Of a stretch of DNA of 64,000 nucleotides, positions 23,945-31,886 are shown in pieces (within the stretch, counting starts at the first letter, position 1; the number at the start of each line of letters is the position of its first letter). Made by a program: the position numbers and the translations under genes. A model generated the notes under the pieces. The model did not search any database, was not told the DNA's origin, and saw nothing but the letters and a program-made list of their open reading frames with translations. This DNA comes from Stenotrophomonas sp. WZN-1 (GTDB lineage: Bacteria > Pseudomonadota > Gammaproteobacteria > Xanthomonadales > Xanthomonadaceae): the NCBI RefSeq assembly GCF_002192255.1, contig NZ_CP021768.1, forward strand, positions 1,320,001 through 1,384,000. Reading direction: 5' to 3'.

Positions 23945-25041
23945 GCGAGGAGGCGCCAGGTGGCGAGGCTGCCGTAGAGCAGCAGCAGGGCGGTGAGGGT
24001 GATCAGTTCATGGCTGACTTCCGCCAGGCTGGCGTCCATCTGGTTCAGGCGCACCATCAGGTTGATGCCCGAGGTGGTGGGTAGCAGCTGCGCCAGCCAG
24101 ACCAGCGGTTGTGGCGTCATCACTGCCGGCCACGACAGGTTGGCCAGGAAGAACAGCGGGATCGAGGTGGCGATGATGTACTGGAAGGCGCGTTCGCGGG
24201 TGCGGAAAAAGCTGCCGACGAACAGGCCGAAGGCCACGGTGGCGGCGATGAACAAGGTGCCGCCCAGCAGCTGGCCCATCGGATTGCCGCCGCGCGGATA
24301 GTCTTGCACCCAGGCGGTGAATCCGGCGTAGTAGAACAGGCCGAACAGGCCGATCAGGCCGAAACCCATCGCCATGCCGGCCAGGGTCGGCAGGTCGAAG
24401 CGCAGGCGCCGGCCGAGCGCGAGGCGGCGGCCGCCGAGCAGGACGCCGATGCCCATCAGCAGCGTCTGGTGCACGATCAGCTCGGCCACGCCGGGCACGA
24501 TGGCGCTGCCATAGCCTTCCTGCGTGTTGTACAGCGGGCGCTGCACCAGGGTGACCGGCGGTGCCTGCGGCGCGCCCATGAAGGCGGCCTGGCCGACCAC
24601 GGCGTCGCGCCCGAATGCGCCCAGTGCATCGGCCACGCTGCCCAGCACCCAGCTGGCACGGCCCAGGTAGGCGCCGTTGCCGAGCAGCACCAGCTTGGCC
24701 GGGTGGCCGCGCAGGATGTCGCGCTCCAGGTTGGCCGGGATCAGCACGATGCCTTCGGCGTGGCCAGCTTCCAGCTGCCGCCGGGCACTGTCGATGTCTG
24801 CCGGTTGCCCGACCACGCGCGCAACACGGAGTGCATCGAGCTTGCGCAGCAGCTCGCGGCTGGTCGCGCTGTGGTCTTCATCCACCACCAGCACCGGCAG
24901 GTTGCCGGCCACCTGGTGGCGGTACGCGGCCGGGTAGAAGAACGAGTACAGGATCACCGCGCCGACCATCACCACGATCGCATAGCGGTCGCACAGCACC
25001 GCCATCAGGGTCTGCCGCAGGCTGCGCCAGAGTGCGCTCAT
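23914..25041 (-). CDS. ABC-2 family export permease (second permease)
   Basis: A 375-residue inner-membrane protein starting MSALWRSLRQTLMAVLCDR, at an ATG that overlaps the stop of the first permease by 4 bases. The layout is TM1 (YAIVVMVGAVILYSFFYP), then a large periplasmic domain (LPVLVVDEDHSATSRELLRK) and five C-terminal membrane segments. This is the ABC-2/YhhJ-YbhR permease arrangement used with HlyD-type adaptors to export drugs or other substrates. The 3' end runs into the long inverted repeat. It is the last gene of the tolC-hlyD-permease-permease operon; no ATPase gene accompanies it in the window. Confidence 0.85.
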   Translation of the reverse strand: MSALWRSLRQTLMAVLCDRYAIVVMVGAVILYSFFYPAAYRHQVAGNLPVLVVDEDHSATSRELLRKLDALRVARVVGQPADIDSARRQLEAGHAEGIVLIPANLERDILRGHPAKLVLLGNGAYLGRASWVLGSVADALGAFGRDAVVGQAAFMGAPQAPPVTLVQRPLYNTQEGYGSAIVPGVAELIVHQTLLMGIGVLLGGRRLALGRRLRFDLPTLAGMAMGFGLIGLFGLFYYAGFTAWVQDYPRGGNPMGQLLGGTLFIAATVAFGLFVGSFFRTRERAFQYIIATSIPLFFLANLSWPAVMTPQPLVWLAQLLPTTSGINLMVRLNQMDASLAEVSHELITLTALLLLYGSLATWRLLAKKGTEGIKS

Positions 25042-26225
25042 GCGTCGGCCTCTGCGGGATGTGCGGCGGCAGGCGTGCGTGCAAGGGCGATCAGGCGCAG
25101 GCCGCCGATGCCACCGGCCACCACCGACATCAACAAGAGGGTGGCCAACGGCCACACTGAAACCTGCAGCGGCGAACCGATGAACTGCTGCTGGGTCTGC
25201 AGCTTGATGTAGGCGCTGAGTGGCAGCAGCTGGTGCCAGATGCGGGTGAACAGGGGGCCGTCCAGCACCGGGAAGGTGGCGCTGGAGAACGCCAGTGCGG
25301 TGCCGATGCTGAGGCCGACCGCGGACAGCGCGGTGCCCATGTCGCGGGTGACGCCGACGAAGAACAGCGCGTAGGCGGCCGTGGCCAGGTAGAACAGCGG
25401 CTGTGCGAGCAGCAGCAGGAGCACGCTGCCGGCCACACCATCGCCGCGCAGCCAGGCCAGGTAACCGATGCCGAGCGCGCCATACAGTGAGAACAGCAGG
25501 ATGTATGGCGCGACCTTGCCGGCAATGGCCGGCCACGGCGTTCGACCCAGCCAGGCGGGCAGGGTGCCGTCGCGGATCTCGCGGCCGAGGCTGCCAGCCA
25601 CTGCCAGCGCCAGCACCAGCGACAGCACCGCCGGGAAGATCAGCGGCAGCAGGAACAGCTCGTAGCTGCGCGCCGGGTTGTACAGGATGTCCGACTGCAC
25701 CGCGATCGGTGCCGCGCGCAGCTTGCCCGGGCCGACCTGCAGGCCGATGCGCTCGCGCAGCAGGCGTGCGTCCCAGGCCGAGACCGCGTCGCCGATATCG
25801 CGCGCCGCGGACTGGCCGGTGGTCATGTAGGTGGCGTTGTAATAGGCGAACACCGTGCCCTGGCGTCCACGCAACGCCTGCCGGGTGACATCGCGCGGCA
25901 CCAGTACGATGGCGAACACGTCCAGGCTGCGCAGCTGCGAGCGTGCGTCTTCCAGGTCCACCGGCTGGCTGGCGATGCGCACGCCGGGGCTGGCATCGAG
26001 CATGCGCAGCAGCAGGCGGCTGTCACTGCTGTGGTCGAGGTCGACCACCGCGATCGGGATGTCGCGCATCACCGAGGGCGTGAACATCCACGCCATCACC
26101 ACCAGCATCAGCAGCGGCAGCAGGGTGACCAGCAGCAGGTCGGCGCGGTTGCCGCGCAGCGACCGCAGCTCGCGCCGCCAGCTGGCGGCGAAGCCGCCGT
26201 GGTCGGGGCTCAGTGCTGGGGCCAT
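25038..26225 (-). CDS. ABC-2 family export permease (first permease)
   Basis: A 395-residue permease homologous in layout to its downstream neighbour: TM1 LLLVTLLPLLMLVVMAWMF, periplasmic domain beginning IPIAVVDLDHSSDSRLLLRM, then five TM segments (FLLPLIFPAVLSLVLALAVAG onward). The start at MAPALSPDH was chosen because it overlaps the adaptor stop by 16 bases, whereas longer versions of the frame run back through the adaptor gene. The two permeases probably form a heterodimer. Substrate unknown. Confidence 0.85.
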   Translation of the reverse strand: MAPALSPDHGGFAASWRRELRSLRGNRADLLLVTLLPLLMLVVMAWMFTPSVMRDIPIAVVDLDHSSDSRLLLRMLDASPGVRIASQPVDLEDARSQLRSLDVFAIVLVPRDVTRQALRGRQGTVFAYYNATYMTTGQSAARDIGDAVSAWDARLLRERIGLQVGPGKLRAAPIAVQSDILYNPARSYELFLLPLIFPAVLSLVLALAVAGSLGREIRDGTLPAWLGRTPWPAIAGKVAPYILLFSLYGALGIGYLAWLRGDGVAGSVLLLLLAQPLFYLATAAYALFFVGVTRDMGTALSAVGLSIGTALAFSSATFPVLDGPLFTRIWHQLLPLSAYIKLQTQQQFIGSPLQVSVWPLATLLLMSVVAGGIGGLRLIALARTPAAAHPAEADA

Positions 26226-27223
26226 GCGAACAGCACGCTCATGCCGGGGCGGAAGCCCTCGATGCGGCGTACCGGGCGCACCCGCACCTCGAAGCTGCGG
26301 ACGTCGTAGCCGGATGACTGGCGGGTGGTACGCCAGGTTGCATAGTCGCCGGCCGGGTTGATGAAGTAGACCTCGAATTCGCCGTCCAGGCCGAGTGCCG
26401 GCACGCTGCCCTGCAGCTTGCTGCCGACCTTCAGGCCCTGCATCTGCGATTCGCGCAGGTTCATCGCCACCCACATGCGGTCGATGTCGACCAGGGTGAA
26501 CACCGGATAGCCTGCAGGCACCAGCTCGCCCGGATCGGCCATGCGCTTGTTGATCTCGCCCGCTACGGGCGCGCGCCCTTCCACTTCGACGCGCGCGGCG
26601 TTGACTTCGGCCACTGCGCCCTGTGCCTGCTGTACCTGGCCCTGCGCGGCACGCTTGTCCTGCTCGCGTGCGCCGGCCAACGCCATGTCGTACTGCGCGC
26701 GGGCGGCACGGGCCAGTTCACGCGAACTGGTGGCCTGGGCATGCGCTTCATCGCGCTTCTGCCGGGTCATCACCCCTTCGTTGAACAGGTTCTGCACGTG
26801 CTGGTAGGTGGCTTCAGCCAGCGTCGCACCGGCTTCGGCCCGCTTCCAGTTCGCTTCGGCGGCGCGGATGTCCTCGCTGCGCGCGCCTTCGTCGGCCTTG
26901 TCGGCCACCGCCTGTGCGGCGGCCAATGCGCCGTGCGCCTGCTGTTCCTTGGCGGCCACTTCCGGACTGTCGAGCAGGAACAGCACCTGCCCCGCCTGCA
27001 CGCGGTCACCCTCGCGCACCTTCAGCTCGGCCACACGCGCGGTGATCTTGGCGGCCACGTTGATGGTGTCCGCATCGGCCATGCCCTGGATCTGGTCGCC
27101 CGGGCTGCGCCAGGCCAGCCACAGGCCGAGCACCACCACGACCAGCAGCACCACTATCAGGATCGGGCCCAGCCGGCGCTTGCCCGGGGGCGTCGTCGCA
27201 TCGTCGTGCAGCACATCACTCAT
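26210..27223 (-). CDS. HlyD/MFP family periplasmic adaptor
   Basis: A 337-residue membrane fusion protein. An N-terminal anchor (ILIVVLLVVVVLGLWLAW) lies at about residues 20-38. A first half-lipoyl segment (AAKITARVAELKVREGDRV) precedes a long alpha-helical hairpin rich in alanine, glutamine and glutamate (about 85-200). The second lipoyl half (GRAPVAGEINKRMADPGEL) and a beta-barrel domain follow. It overlaps the TolC-type gene upstream by 8 bases and the permease downstream, so the four genes are one operon. Role: bridging the inner-membrane permeases to the outer-membrane channel. Confidence 0.9.
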   Translation of the reverse strand: MSDVLHDDATTPPGKRRLGPILIVVLLVVVVLGLWLAWRSPGDQIQGMADADTINVAAKITARVAELKVREGDRVQAGQVLFLLDSPEVAAKEQQAHGALAAAQAVADKADEGARSEDIRAAEANWKRAEAGATLAEATYQHVQNLFNEGVMTRQKRDEAHAQATSSRELARAARAQYDMALAGAREQDKRAAQGQVQQAQGAVAEVNAARVEVEGRAPVAGEINKRMADPGELVPAGYPVFTLVDIDRMWVAMNLRESQMQGLKVGSKLQGSVPALGLDGEFEVYFINPAGDYATWRTTRQSSGYDVRSFEVRVRPVRRIEGFRPGMSVLFAWPQH

Positions 27224-28622
27224 GGTCGATCACCTCGTCCGCACGCCGCCGGAACTCTTCGAAACGGTCCATCTGTCCACTGACCTCCAGCAACTGTGCC
27301 AGCGCAATATCGTATTGGTAGGCGGCCTGTGCGCGCTCGACGCGGGCGCCGCCGAGGCCGAGCCGTGCGTCGATCACGTCCAGCGAGGTGGCCTGGCCTT
27401 CGCGGAACGCCAGCTCCTGCAGGCGCAGGTTTTCCTGTGCCTGGGCAATGCTGCTGTCGAGCAGCACGTACTGCTGGCGCGCGGTTTCCAGCTCGTTCCA
27501 GGCCTTGCGCACGCCCAGTGCGACCTGGTTCTCGGCCTCGCGCAGGCCCGCTTCAGCCTGGTCCTGCTGCGCACGCGCGGCGCTGATCTGCGCCGGCCGC
27601 GAGTTCGGCGACAGGAAGGTGTACTTCAGGCCGATGCCGAACGCCCAGTCCGGATCGGTCAGCATCTCATCGCGGCGGCGGAAATCGTACTGGCCGAAGG
27701 CGAAGATCTGCGGTTTCAGCTTGGCCTGCTGCACGCGCACGCCCTGTTCGGCCTGCGCCACCATCGCCCGCAGGCGTGCGATCTGCGGCTGGCGTGCCTG
27801 TGCAGTGCGCTCGAAGCTGGTCACCGGTTCCAGTGGCGCGCGCTGCACGAACAGCGGTGACACCGGCTGCACCTCGCCGCCACTGCGCAGCAGCGTGGCC
27901 AGCGCGGCCTTCAGCGTGGCCAGGTCGTTCACCGTCTTCTGGTATTCGCGCTCGGCCTTGTCGCGGGCCACGGTGGCCTGCAGGCGCTGCGCGCGTGTGG
28001 CGAAGCCCTCGCGTTCCAGCTTCTCTGCGTCGGAGAGGTGGCGGTTGAGGCCATCGCGCACGTCGCGGCGCACGTCCACCGCCTGCTCGGCCAGGCGTTG
28101 GCCGAAATAGGCCTGGGCCAGCTGCACGGTCAGCGATTGGCGTTGTGCTTCACGCTCGGCACTGGCTTGTTCGTGCGCGGCGCTGGCCGCTCGTTGCGCG
28201 GCCGGAATCACACCGCCCGTATACAGCGGCAGCACTGCGGTCACCACCGGGCGGGTACGCCAGTCGCGTTCGGTGAACGACAGCGGCGAGTCGATGCCAT
28301 AGGCCTCGGCCACCGGTGCCAGCGAACCCAGCGGCAGGGTGAGGGTCTTCTGGAACTGCAGACGGCGCACTTCGCCGGTGATCTCCGGCAGGCGCAGCAG
28401 GCGGGTCGCGTCCTGCAGGTCCTGCTTGTTGCGCACGGCGGCGTCGGCGGCGGCCAGCGCATCGGAGACCTGTTCCAGGCGCTGCCGTGCCTGTTCCCAG
28501 TCCAAAGCCGGTGCATCGGTGAGGCTCTGCGCCGGCGCAGCCAGTGGCAGGCAGGTTGCCAGCGTCAACGCCAGCGCGGCCTTCGCGCGGTGCATCCTTG
28601 TACGTCGGCCGATCACGCCCAT
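27216..28622 (-). CDS. TolC family outer-membrane efflux protein
   Basis: A 468-residue exported protein with a signal peptide (ALALTLATCLPLAAPAQS) and two OEP repeats of long helices (about 35-240 and 250-460). Helix-rich text such as AVAQAEQGVRVQQAKLKPQI and a tandem AYQYDIALAQLLEVSGQ C-terminus are typical of TolC homologues. ATG 28622 has a GGGA-type ribosome binding site; an internal ATG at 28595 would also leave a complete signal peptide. First gene of the export operon, 78 bases downstream of argP on the same strand. Confidence 0.9.
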   Translation of the reverse strand: MGVIGRRTRMHRAKAALALTLATCLPLAAPAQSLTDAPALDWEQARQRLEQVSDALAAADAAVRNKQDLQDATRLLRLPEITGEVRRLQFQKTLTLPLGSLAPVAEAYGIDSPLSFTERDWRTRPVVTAVLPLYTGGVIPAAQRAASAAHEQASAEREAQRQSLTVQLAQAYFGQRLAEQAVDVRRDVRDGLNRHLSDAEKLEREGFATRAQRLQATVARDKAEREYQKTVNDLATLKAALATLLRSGGEVQPVSPLFVQRAPLEPVTSFERTAQARQPQIARLRAMVAQAEQGVRVQQAKLKPQIFAFGQYDFRRRDEMLTDPDWAFGIGLKYTFLSPNSRPAQISAARAQQDQAEAGLREAENQVALGVRKAWNELETARQQYVLLDSSIAQAQENLRLQELAFREGQATSLDVIDARLGLGGARVERAQAAYQYDIALAQLLEVSGQMDRFEEFRRRADEVIDHE

Positions 28623-28700
28623 GCCGTCCCAGTGGTGAAGAAGTGCGCAAACGGTAGTGCGCGCGGCGTGAAGCCCGGGTCTGCGATCATCGGTTTGTCC

Positions 28701-29594
28701 TCAACGAAGGGTGCCGCTGGCCGCAGTGCGCAGCGCCTGGGTGATGTGCTGCAGCGTGCTTGAACGCACGGCGGCATGCTGCCAGTACAGCGGCACATCG
28801 AGCCAGCGGCGGGGTTCCAGTACCACCACGCGGCCGGCGCGCACGGCGGGCGCGACCAGGGTTTGCGGGGCCATGCCCCAGCCGAGTCCGCACGCGGCGG
28901 CTTCGACGAAACCGGTGGAGGAGGGCAGGTAGTGTAGCGGCGGCTGCAGCCGCGCGCGGGTCAGGCGCCGCACGAACCGCCACTGCAGTTCATCCTTGCG
29001 GTTGAACACCAGCATCGGCGCGCGCGCCAGGGCTGCGGCCTGCATGCCATCGCTGAAGTACTGGCGGGCGAAGCCGGGCGAGGCGATGGCGTGGTAGCGC
29101 ATCGCGCCGAGCGGGTGCACATTGCATCCCTTCACCGGTTGGCTTTCGGCAGTGACCGCACCGAGCACGCTGCCATCACGCAGCAGCTGCAGGGTGTGGT
29201 CCTGGTCGTCCATGCGCAGGTCGAACAGGTAACCGTGGCGCTGGTGCAGGTCGGCGATGGCCGGCACGAACCAGGTATCAAGCGAGTCGTCGTTGACTGC
29301 CAGCGGGATCGGCGTGCGCGCAGCGTCGCTGCCACGCTCGGGTAGCAGCTCGGCCAATGCCTCGGCCTCCAGCGCCTGCATCGGCCGGACCCGGCGCAGC
29401 AGCGCTTCGCCTGCGGCGGTGGGCCGGCACGGTGCCTGGCGCACCACCAGGACCTGGCCGAGCCTGTCCTCCAGGGCCTTGATCCGCTGCGACAGGGCCG
29501 ACGGGCTGATCGACAGGCGGCGTGCAGCGGCCTCGAAGCTGCCTTCCTCCAGCACCGCGGCAAACGCGGCCAGTTGCGGATGTACCAGATCCAT
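28701..29594 (-). CDS. argP: LysR-type regulator ArgP (lysine/arginine export regulator)
   Basis: A 297-residue LysR family protein. Residues 5-62 form the winged helix-turn-helix (LAAFAAVLEEGSFEAAARRL, SISPSALSQRIKALEDRLG), and about 90-295 the periplasmic-binding-like effector domain. It is divergent from a LysE/ArgO exporter gene, the classical argP-argO arrangement in which ArgP activates exporter transcription in response to arginine and is repressed by lysine. The intergenic space of about 106 bases should contain its operator. The ATG reads MDLVHPQLAAF. Confidence 0.85.
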   Translation of the reverse strand: MDLVHPQLAAFAAVLEEGSFEAAARRLSISPSALSQRIKALEDRLGQVLVVRQAPCRPTAAGEALLRRVRPMQALEAEALAELLPERGSDAARTPIPLAVNDDSLDTWFVPAIADLHQRHGYLFDLRMDDQDHTLQLLRDGSVLGAVTAESQPVKGCNVHPLGAMRYHAIASPGFARQYFSDGMQAAALARAPMLVFNRKDELQWRFVRRLTRARLQPPLHYLPSSTGFVEAAACGLGWGMAPQTLVAPAVRAGRVVVLEPRRWLDVPLYWQHAAVRSSTLQHITQALRTAASGTLR

Positions 29595-29700
29595 GCCGGA
29601 GCCTCTTCAGTTTTGCTGCACAGGATAAAGAAAAATCAGATTGTCTAAACAGGGGCGTCGGTCGCACCCTGCGCATCCCCTCGCTGCCTGGCCTGTCCTG

Positions 29701-30315
29701 ATGTGGATCACCGCTACCGCCGCCGGCCTGTTCGCAGGTGCCGGCCTGATCATCGCCATCGGTGCGCAGAACGCCTTCGTGCTGCGCCAGGGCCTGCGGC
29801 AGCGCCATGTGGGCAGGGTGGTGCTGGCCTGCGCCGGGGCGGACATCATGCTGATCCTGGCCGGCGTCGGCGGCATGGGCGCGCTGGTGCTGCAGTGGCC
29901 GCTGCTGCTGCAGCTGCTGCGCTTCGGTGGCGCGGCCTTCCTGCTCTGGTACGGCCTGCAGGCCGGCCTGCGGGCGTGGCGCGGTGGCAGTGCGCTGGCC
30001 GCTGCCGAGGCGCAGGGCGGCAGTGGACGGCAGGTGCTGCTGACCTGCCTGGCCTTCACCCTGCTCAATCCGCACGTCTATCTGGATACCGTGGTGCTGC
30101 TGGGCAGCCTGTCCACGCGCTACCCCGGTGACCTGCGCTGGGCGTTCGCCGCCGGTGCCTGCACCGCCAGCGTGGCCTGGTTCTGCACGCTGGGCTATGG
30201 CGCGCGCATCCTGCAGCCGGTGTTCCGTAGGCCGGGCGCCTGGCGGATGCTGGACGCCGGCGTGGCGATCTTCATGTTCTGTCTCGCCACGCTGCTGCTG
30301 TTGCGCCCGCTCTAG
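29701..30315 (+). CDS. argO: LysE/ArgO family amino-acid exporter
   Basis: A 204-residue inner-membrane protein with six hydrophobic segments. It begins MWITATAAGLFAGAGLIIAIG and carries the LysE-family signature GAQNAFVLRQGL near residue 22, followed by FTLLNPHVYLDT near 120. ATG 29701 was chosen over a TTG 20 codons earlier because the family starts here. Divergence from argP supports L-arginine or L-lysine export. The stop TAG overlaps the stop of the convergent methionine aminopeptidase gene in a shared CTAG. Confidence 0.85.
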   Translation: MWITATAAGLFAGAGLIIAIGAQNAFVLRQGLRQRHVGRVVLACAGADIMLILAGVGGMGALVLQWPLLLQLLRFGGAAFLLWYGLQAGLRAWRGGSALAAAEAQGGSGRQVLLTCLAFTLLNPHVYLDTVVLLGSLSTRYPGDLRWAFAAGACTASVAWFCTLGYGARILQPVFRRPGAWRMLDAGVAIFMFCLATLLLLRPL

Positions 30316-31100
30316 GCCGCGTCCACCGCGCACTGCGGGGTTTCGCCGGGGCGCAGGGTCAGAACGCGCACGCCGCTGTGGGTGACCGCCACGGTGTGCT
30401 CGAACTGCGCTGACAGCTTGCCGTCGCGGGTGTAGACCGGCCATTCGTCCGGCTGCTGGCGGATGGCCGGCTTGCCCTGGTTGAGCATCGGTTCGATGGT
30501 GAACACCATGCCTTCCTCCAGCACCATGCCGGTGTTGGGATGGCCGTAGTGCAGGATCTGCGGTTCCTCGTGCATCTCCTGGCCGATGCCATGGCCGCAG
30601 TATTCCTTCACCACGCTGTAGCCATGGCTGCGCGCGTGGCGGGCAATGGCGTGGCCGATATCGCCCAGGCGCGCGCCGGGGCGCACCGCGGCAATGCCTT
30701 TCCACATCGCCTGGTAGGTGGTCTGCACCAGCCTGCGCGCGGCGTAGTCGACCTCGCCCACCAGGTAGGTGGTGCTGGAGTCAGCGATGTAGCCGTTCTT
30801 CTCCAGGGTGATGTCGAGGTTGACGATCTGGCCGTTGCGCAACACGTCGGTGGTGCTGGGAACGCCGTGGCAGATCACATTGTCGATCGAGGTGTTGAGC
30901 ACATACGGGAAGCCGTACTGGCCCTTGCTGGCCGGCCGCGCCTGCAGCTCATCGACGATCATGCGTTCGACGAAATCGTTGATCTCCATCGTGCTGCGAC
31001 CCTGCAACGGCAGCCGGTCGAGCGCAGCGAACACCTGCGCCAGCAGGCGCCCGGATTCGGCCATCAGCGCGATCTCGTCGGGGCGCTTGATGATGCCCAT
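30312..31100 (-). CDS. map: Type I methionine aminopeptidase
   Basis: A 262-residue enzyme that removes the initiator methionine from nascent proteins. The five metal ligands are visible: Asp in VNLDIT, Asp in IADSST, His in GHGIGQEMHEEP, Glu in FTIEPM and Glu in FEHTVAV. The length matches the family (about 260). It is the second gene of an operon with a ParD-like gene, 4 bases apart. This may be a second, accessory copy, since the main map in Xanthomonadaceae usually sits near rpsB; that cannot be checked here. Confidence 0.92.
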   Translation of the reverse strand: MGIIKRPDEIALMAESGRLLAQVFAALDRLPLQGRSTMEINDFVERMIVDELQARPASKGQYGFPYVLNTSIDNVICHGVPSTTDVLRNGQIVNLDITLEKNGYIADSSTTYLVGEVDYAARRLVQTTYQAMWKGIAAVRPGARLGDIGHAIARHARSHGYSVVKEYCGHGIGQEMHEEPQILHYGHPNTGMVLEEGMVFTIEPMLNQGKPAIRQQPDEWPVYTRDGKLSAQFEHTVAVTHSGVRVLTLRPGETPQCAVDAA

Positions 31101-31104
31101 GGGC

Positions 31105-31317
31105 TCAGACCTGGCCCGGCGGCAGCAGCGGCGGTTGGACGCCGGCCGCGCGCAGTTCGCTGGCGACGATGTCCTGGAAGCTCAGCGTGGGATTCATTTC
31201 GCACAGCATGCCGACCCGGATCCAGAAGTTGGCCTGGGCATTGATCGAGCGGCTGGAGACGGTGCAGGCACGACGCAACTGGTCGTGCAGGGTGTCATCG
31301 ATGTTGACGATGCCCAT
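31105..31317 (-). CDS. ParD-like ribbon-helix-helix antitoxin-type protein
   Basis: A 70-residue protein. The start was taken at MGIVNIDDTLHDQLRRA, not at an upstream ATG that lies within the putative operator. The N-terminal beta-strand plus two helices (VNIDDTLHDQLRRACTVSSR, SINAQANFWIRVGM) fit a ribbon-helix-helix DNA-binding fold, as in the ParD-like family. No ParE-type toxin is adjacent. Instead the next gene, 4 bases downstream, is a methionine aminopeptidase. A palindrome just upstream suggests autoregulation of the two-gene operon. Confidence 0.75.
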   Translation of the reverse strand: MGIVNIDDTLHDQLRRACTVSSRSINAQANFWIRVGMLCEMNPTLSFQDIVASELRAAGVQPPLLPPGQV

Positions 31318-31338
31318 GGGCGGTCCTGGCGATGTGGG

Positions 31339-31364
31339 TATACGAATCGTATATGTTTCGTATA
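31339..31364 (-). promoter_or_regulatory. Palindromic operator candidate upstream of the parD-like/map operon
   Basis: TATACGA-A-TCGTATA at 31339-31353 is a perfect 15-base palindrome with one central base. A third half-site TCGTATA occurs at 31358-31364, exactly 11 bases (one helical turn) after the previous half-site. The AT-rich block stands out in GC-rich surroundings and lies 22 bases upstream of the chosen start. Ribbon-helix-helix antitoxins bind such arrays, so autoregulation by the adjacent protein is a reasonable inference. Confidence 0.65.
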
Positions 31365-31385
31365 TCCGGCTCAAGGCCGCCCGGT

Positions 31386-31745
31386 TCAGCTGGCGTCGGT
31401 GGCGAAGCGCAGGCGGTTGCCGTCGGGGTCACGCAGCAGCATCTCGCGGCTGCCCCATTCGGTGTCATGCGGCGGCTGTTCGATGGGGACGCCCGCAGCG
31501 CTGAAGGCGCGGTGCAGGGCGTCTACGTCCTCAACGATGAAGTACACCGCGCCGCCGACCTCACAGTCGCCGCTGTGCTCGGTAAGGAAGATCGTCTGGC
31601 CGTCGCGGGTGAGCTGGGCGAACAGCGGGAAACCGGGTTCGAAGCGGTGTTCCCAGTCGACCGCGAAGCCCAGCCCCTGCACGTAGAACGGCAGGGTGGT
31701 ATCGGCATGGCGCATGCGTAGTTGCGGGATGACGGTCTGGGGCAT
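31386..31745 (-). CDS. VOC/glyoxalase superfamily protein (bleomycin resistance-like)
   Basis: A 119-residue protein of the vicinal oxygen chelate fold. It has two beta-alpha-beta-beta-beta modules, starting MPQTVIPQLRMRHADTTLPF, with LGFAVDWEHRF in the first half. The typical VOC ending is MLLRDPDGNRLRFAT. Length and the hydrophobic pattern suit the small bleomycin-binding or glyoxalase-like subfamily; the substrate cannot be told. ATG 31745 was chosen over longer frames whose extension is REP-like sequence. Confidence 0.8.
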   Translation of the reverse strand: MPQTVIPQLRMRHADTTLPFYVQGLGFAVDWEHRFEPGFPLFAQLTRDGQTIFLTEHSGDCEVGGAVYFIVEDVDALHRAFSAAGVPIEQPPHDTEWGSREMLLRDPDGNRLRFATDAS

Positions 31746-31774
31746 GGCGAGGGCTCCTGGGGCAGGCGCCCAGT

Positions 31775-31876
31775 GTAGTGCCGGCCGCTGGCCGCCATCC
31801 TCGTGAGCCCGGGAACAATGAGGTTGCCGGCCAACGGCCGGCACAACCGAAGCCACGCTGGCCAGCGGCCGGCATG
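31775..31876. repeat. REP/SMAG cluster between VOC gene and arginase-fold gene
   Basis: Starts with GTAG at 31775. TGCCGGCCGCTGGCC (31779-31793) is inverted perfectly at 31860-31874. Between them sits another palindrome, GCCGGCC-AAC-GGCCGGC (31826-31842). This nested arrangement is typical of REP doublets in Stenotrophomonas. It lies between the 3' end of the eight-gene reverse operon and the start of the VOC gene. Confidence 0.8.
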
Positions 31877-31886
31877 ACCGGCGCGG

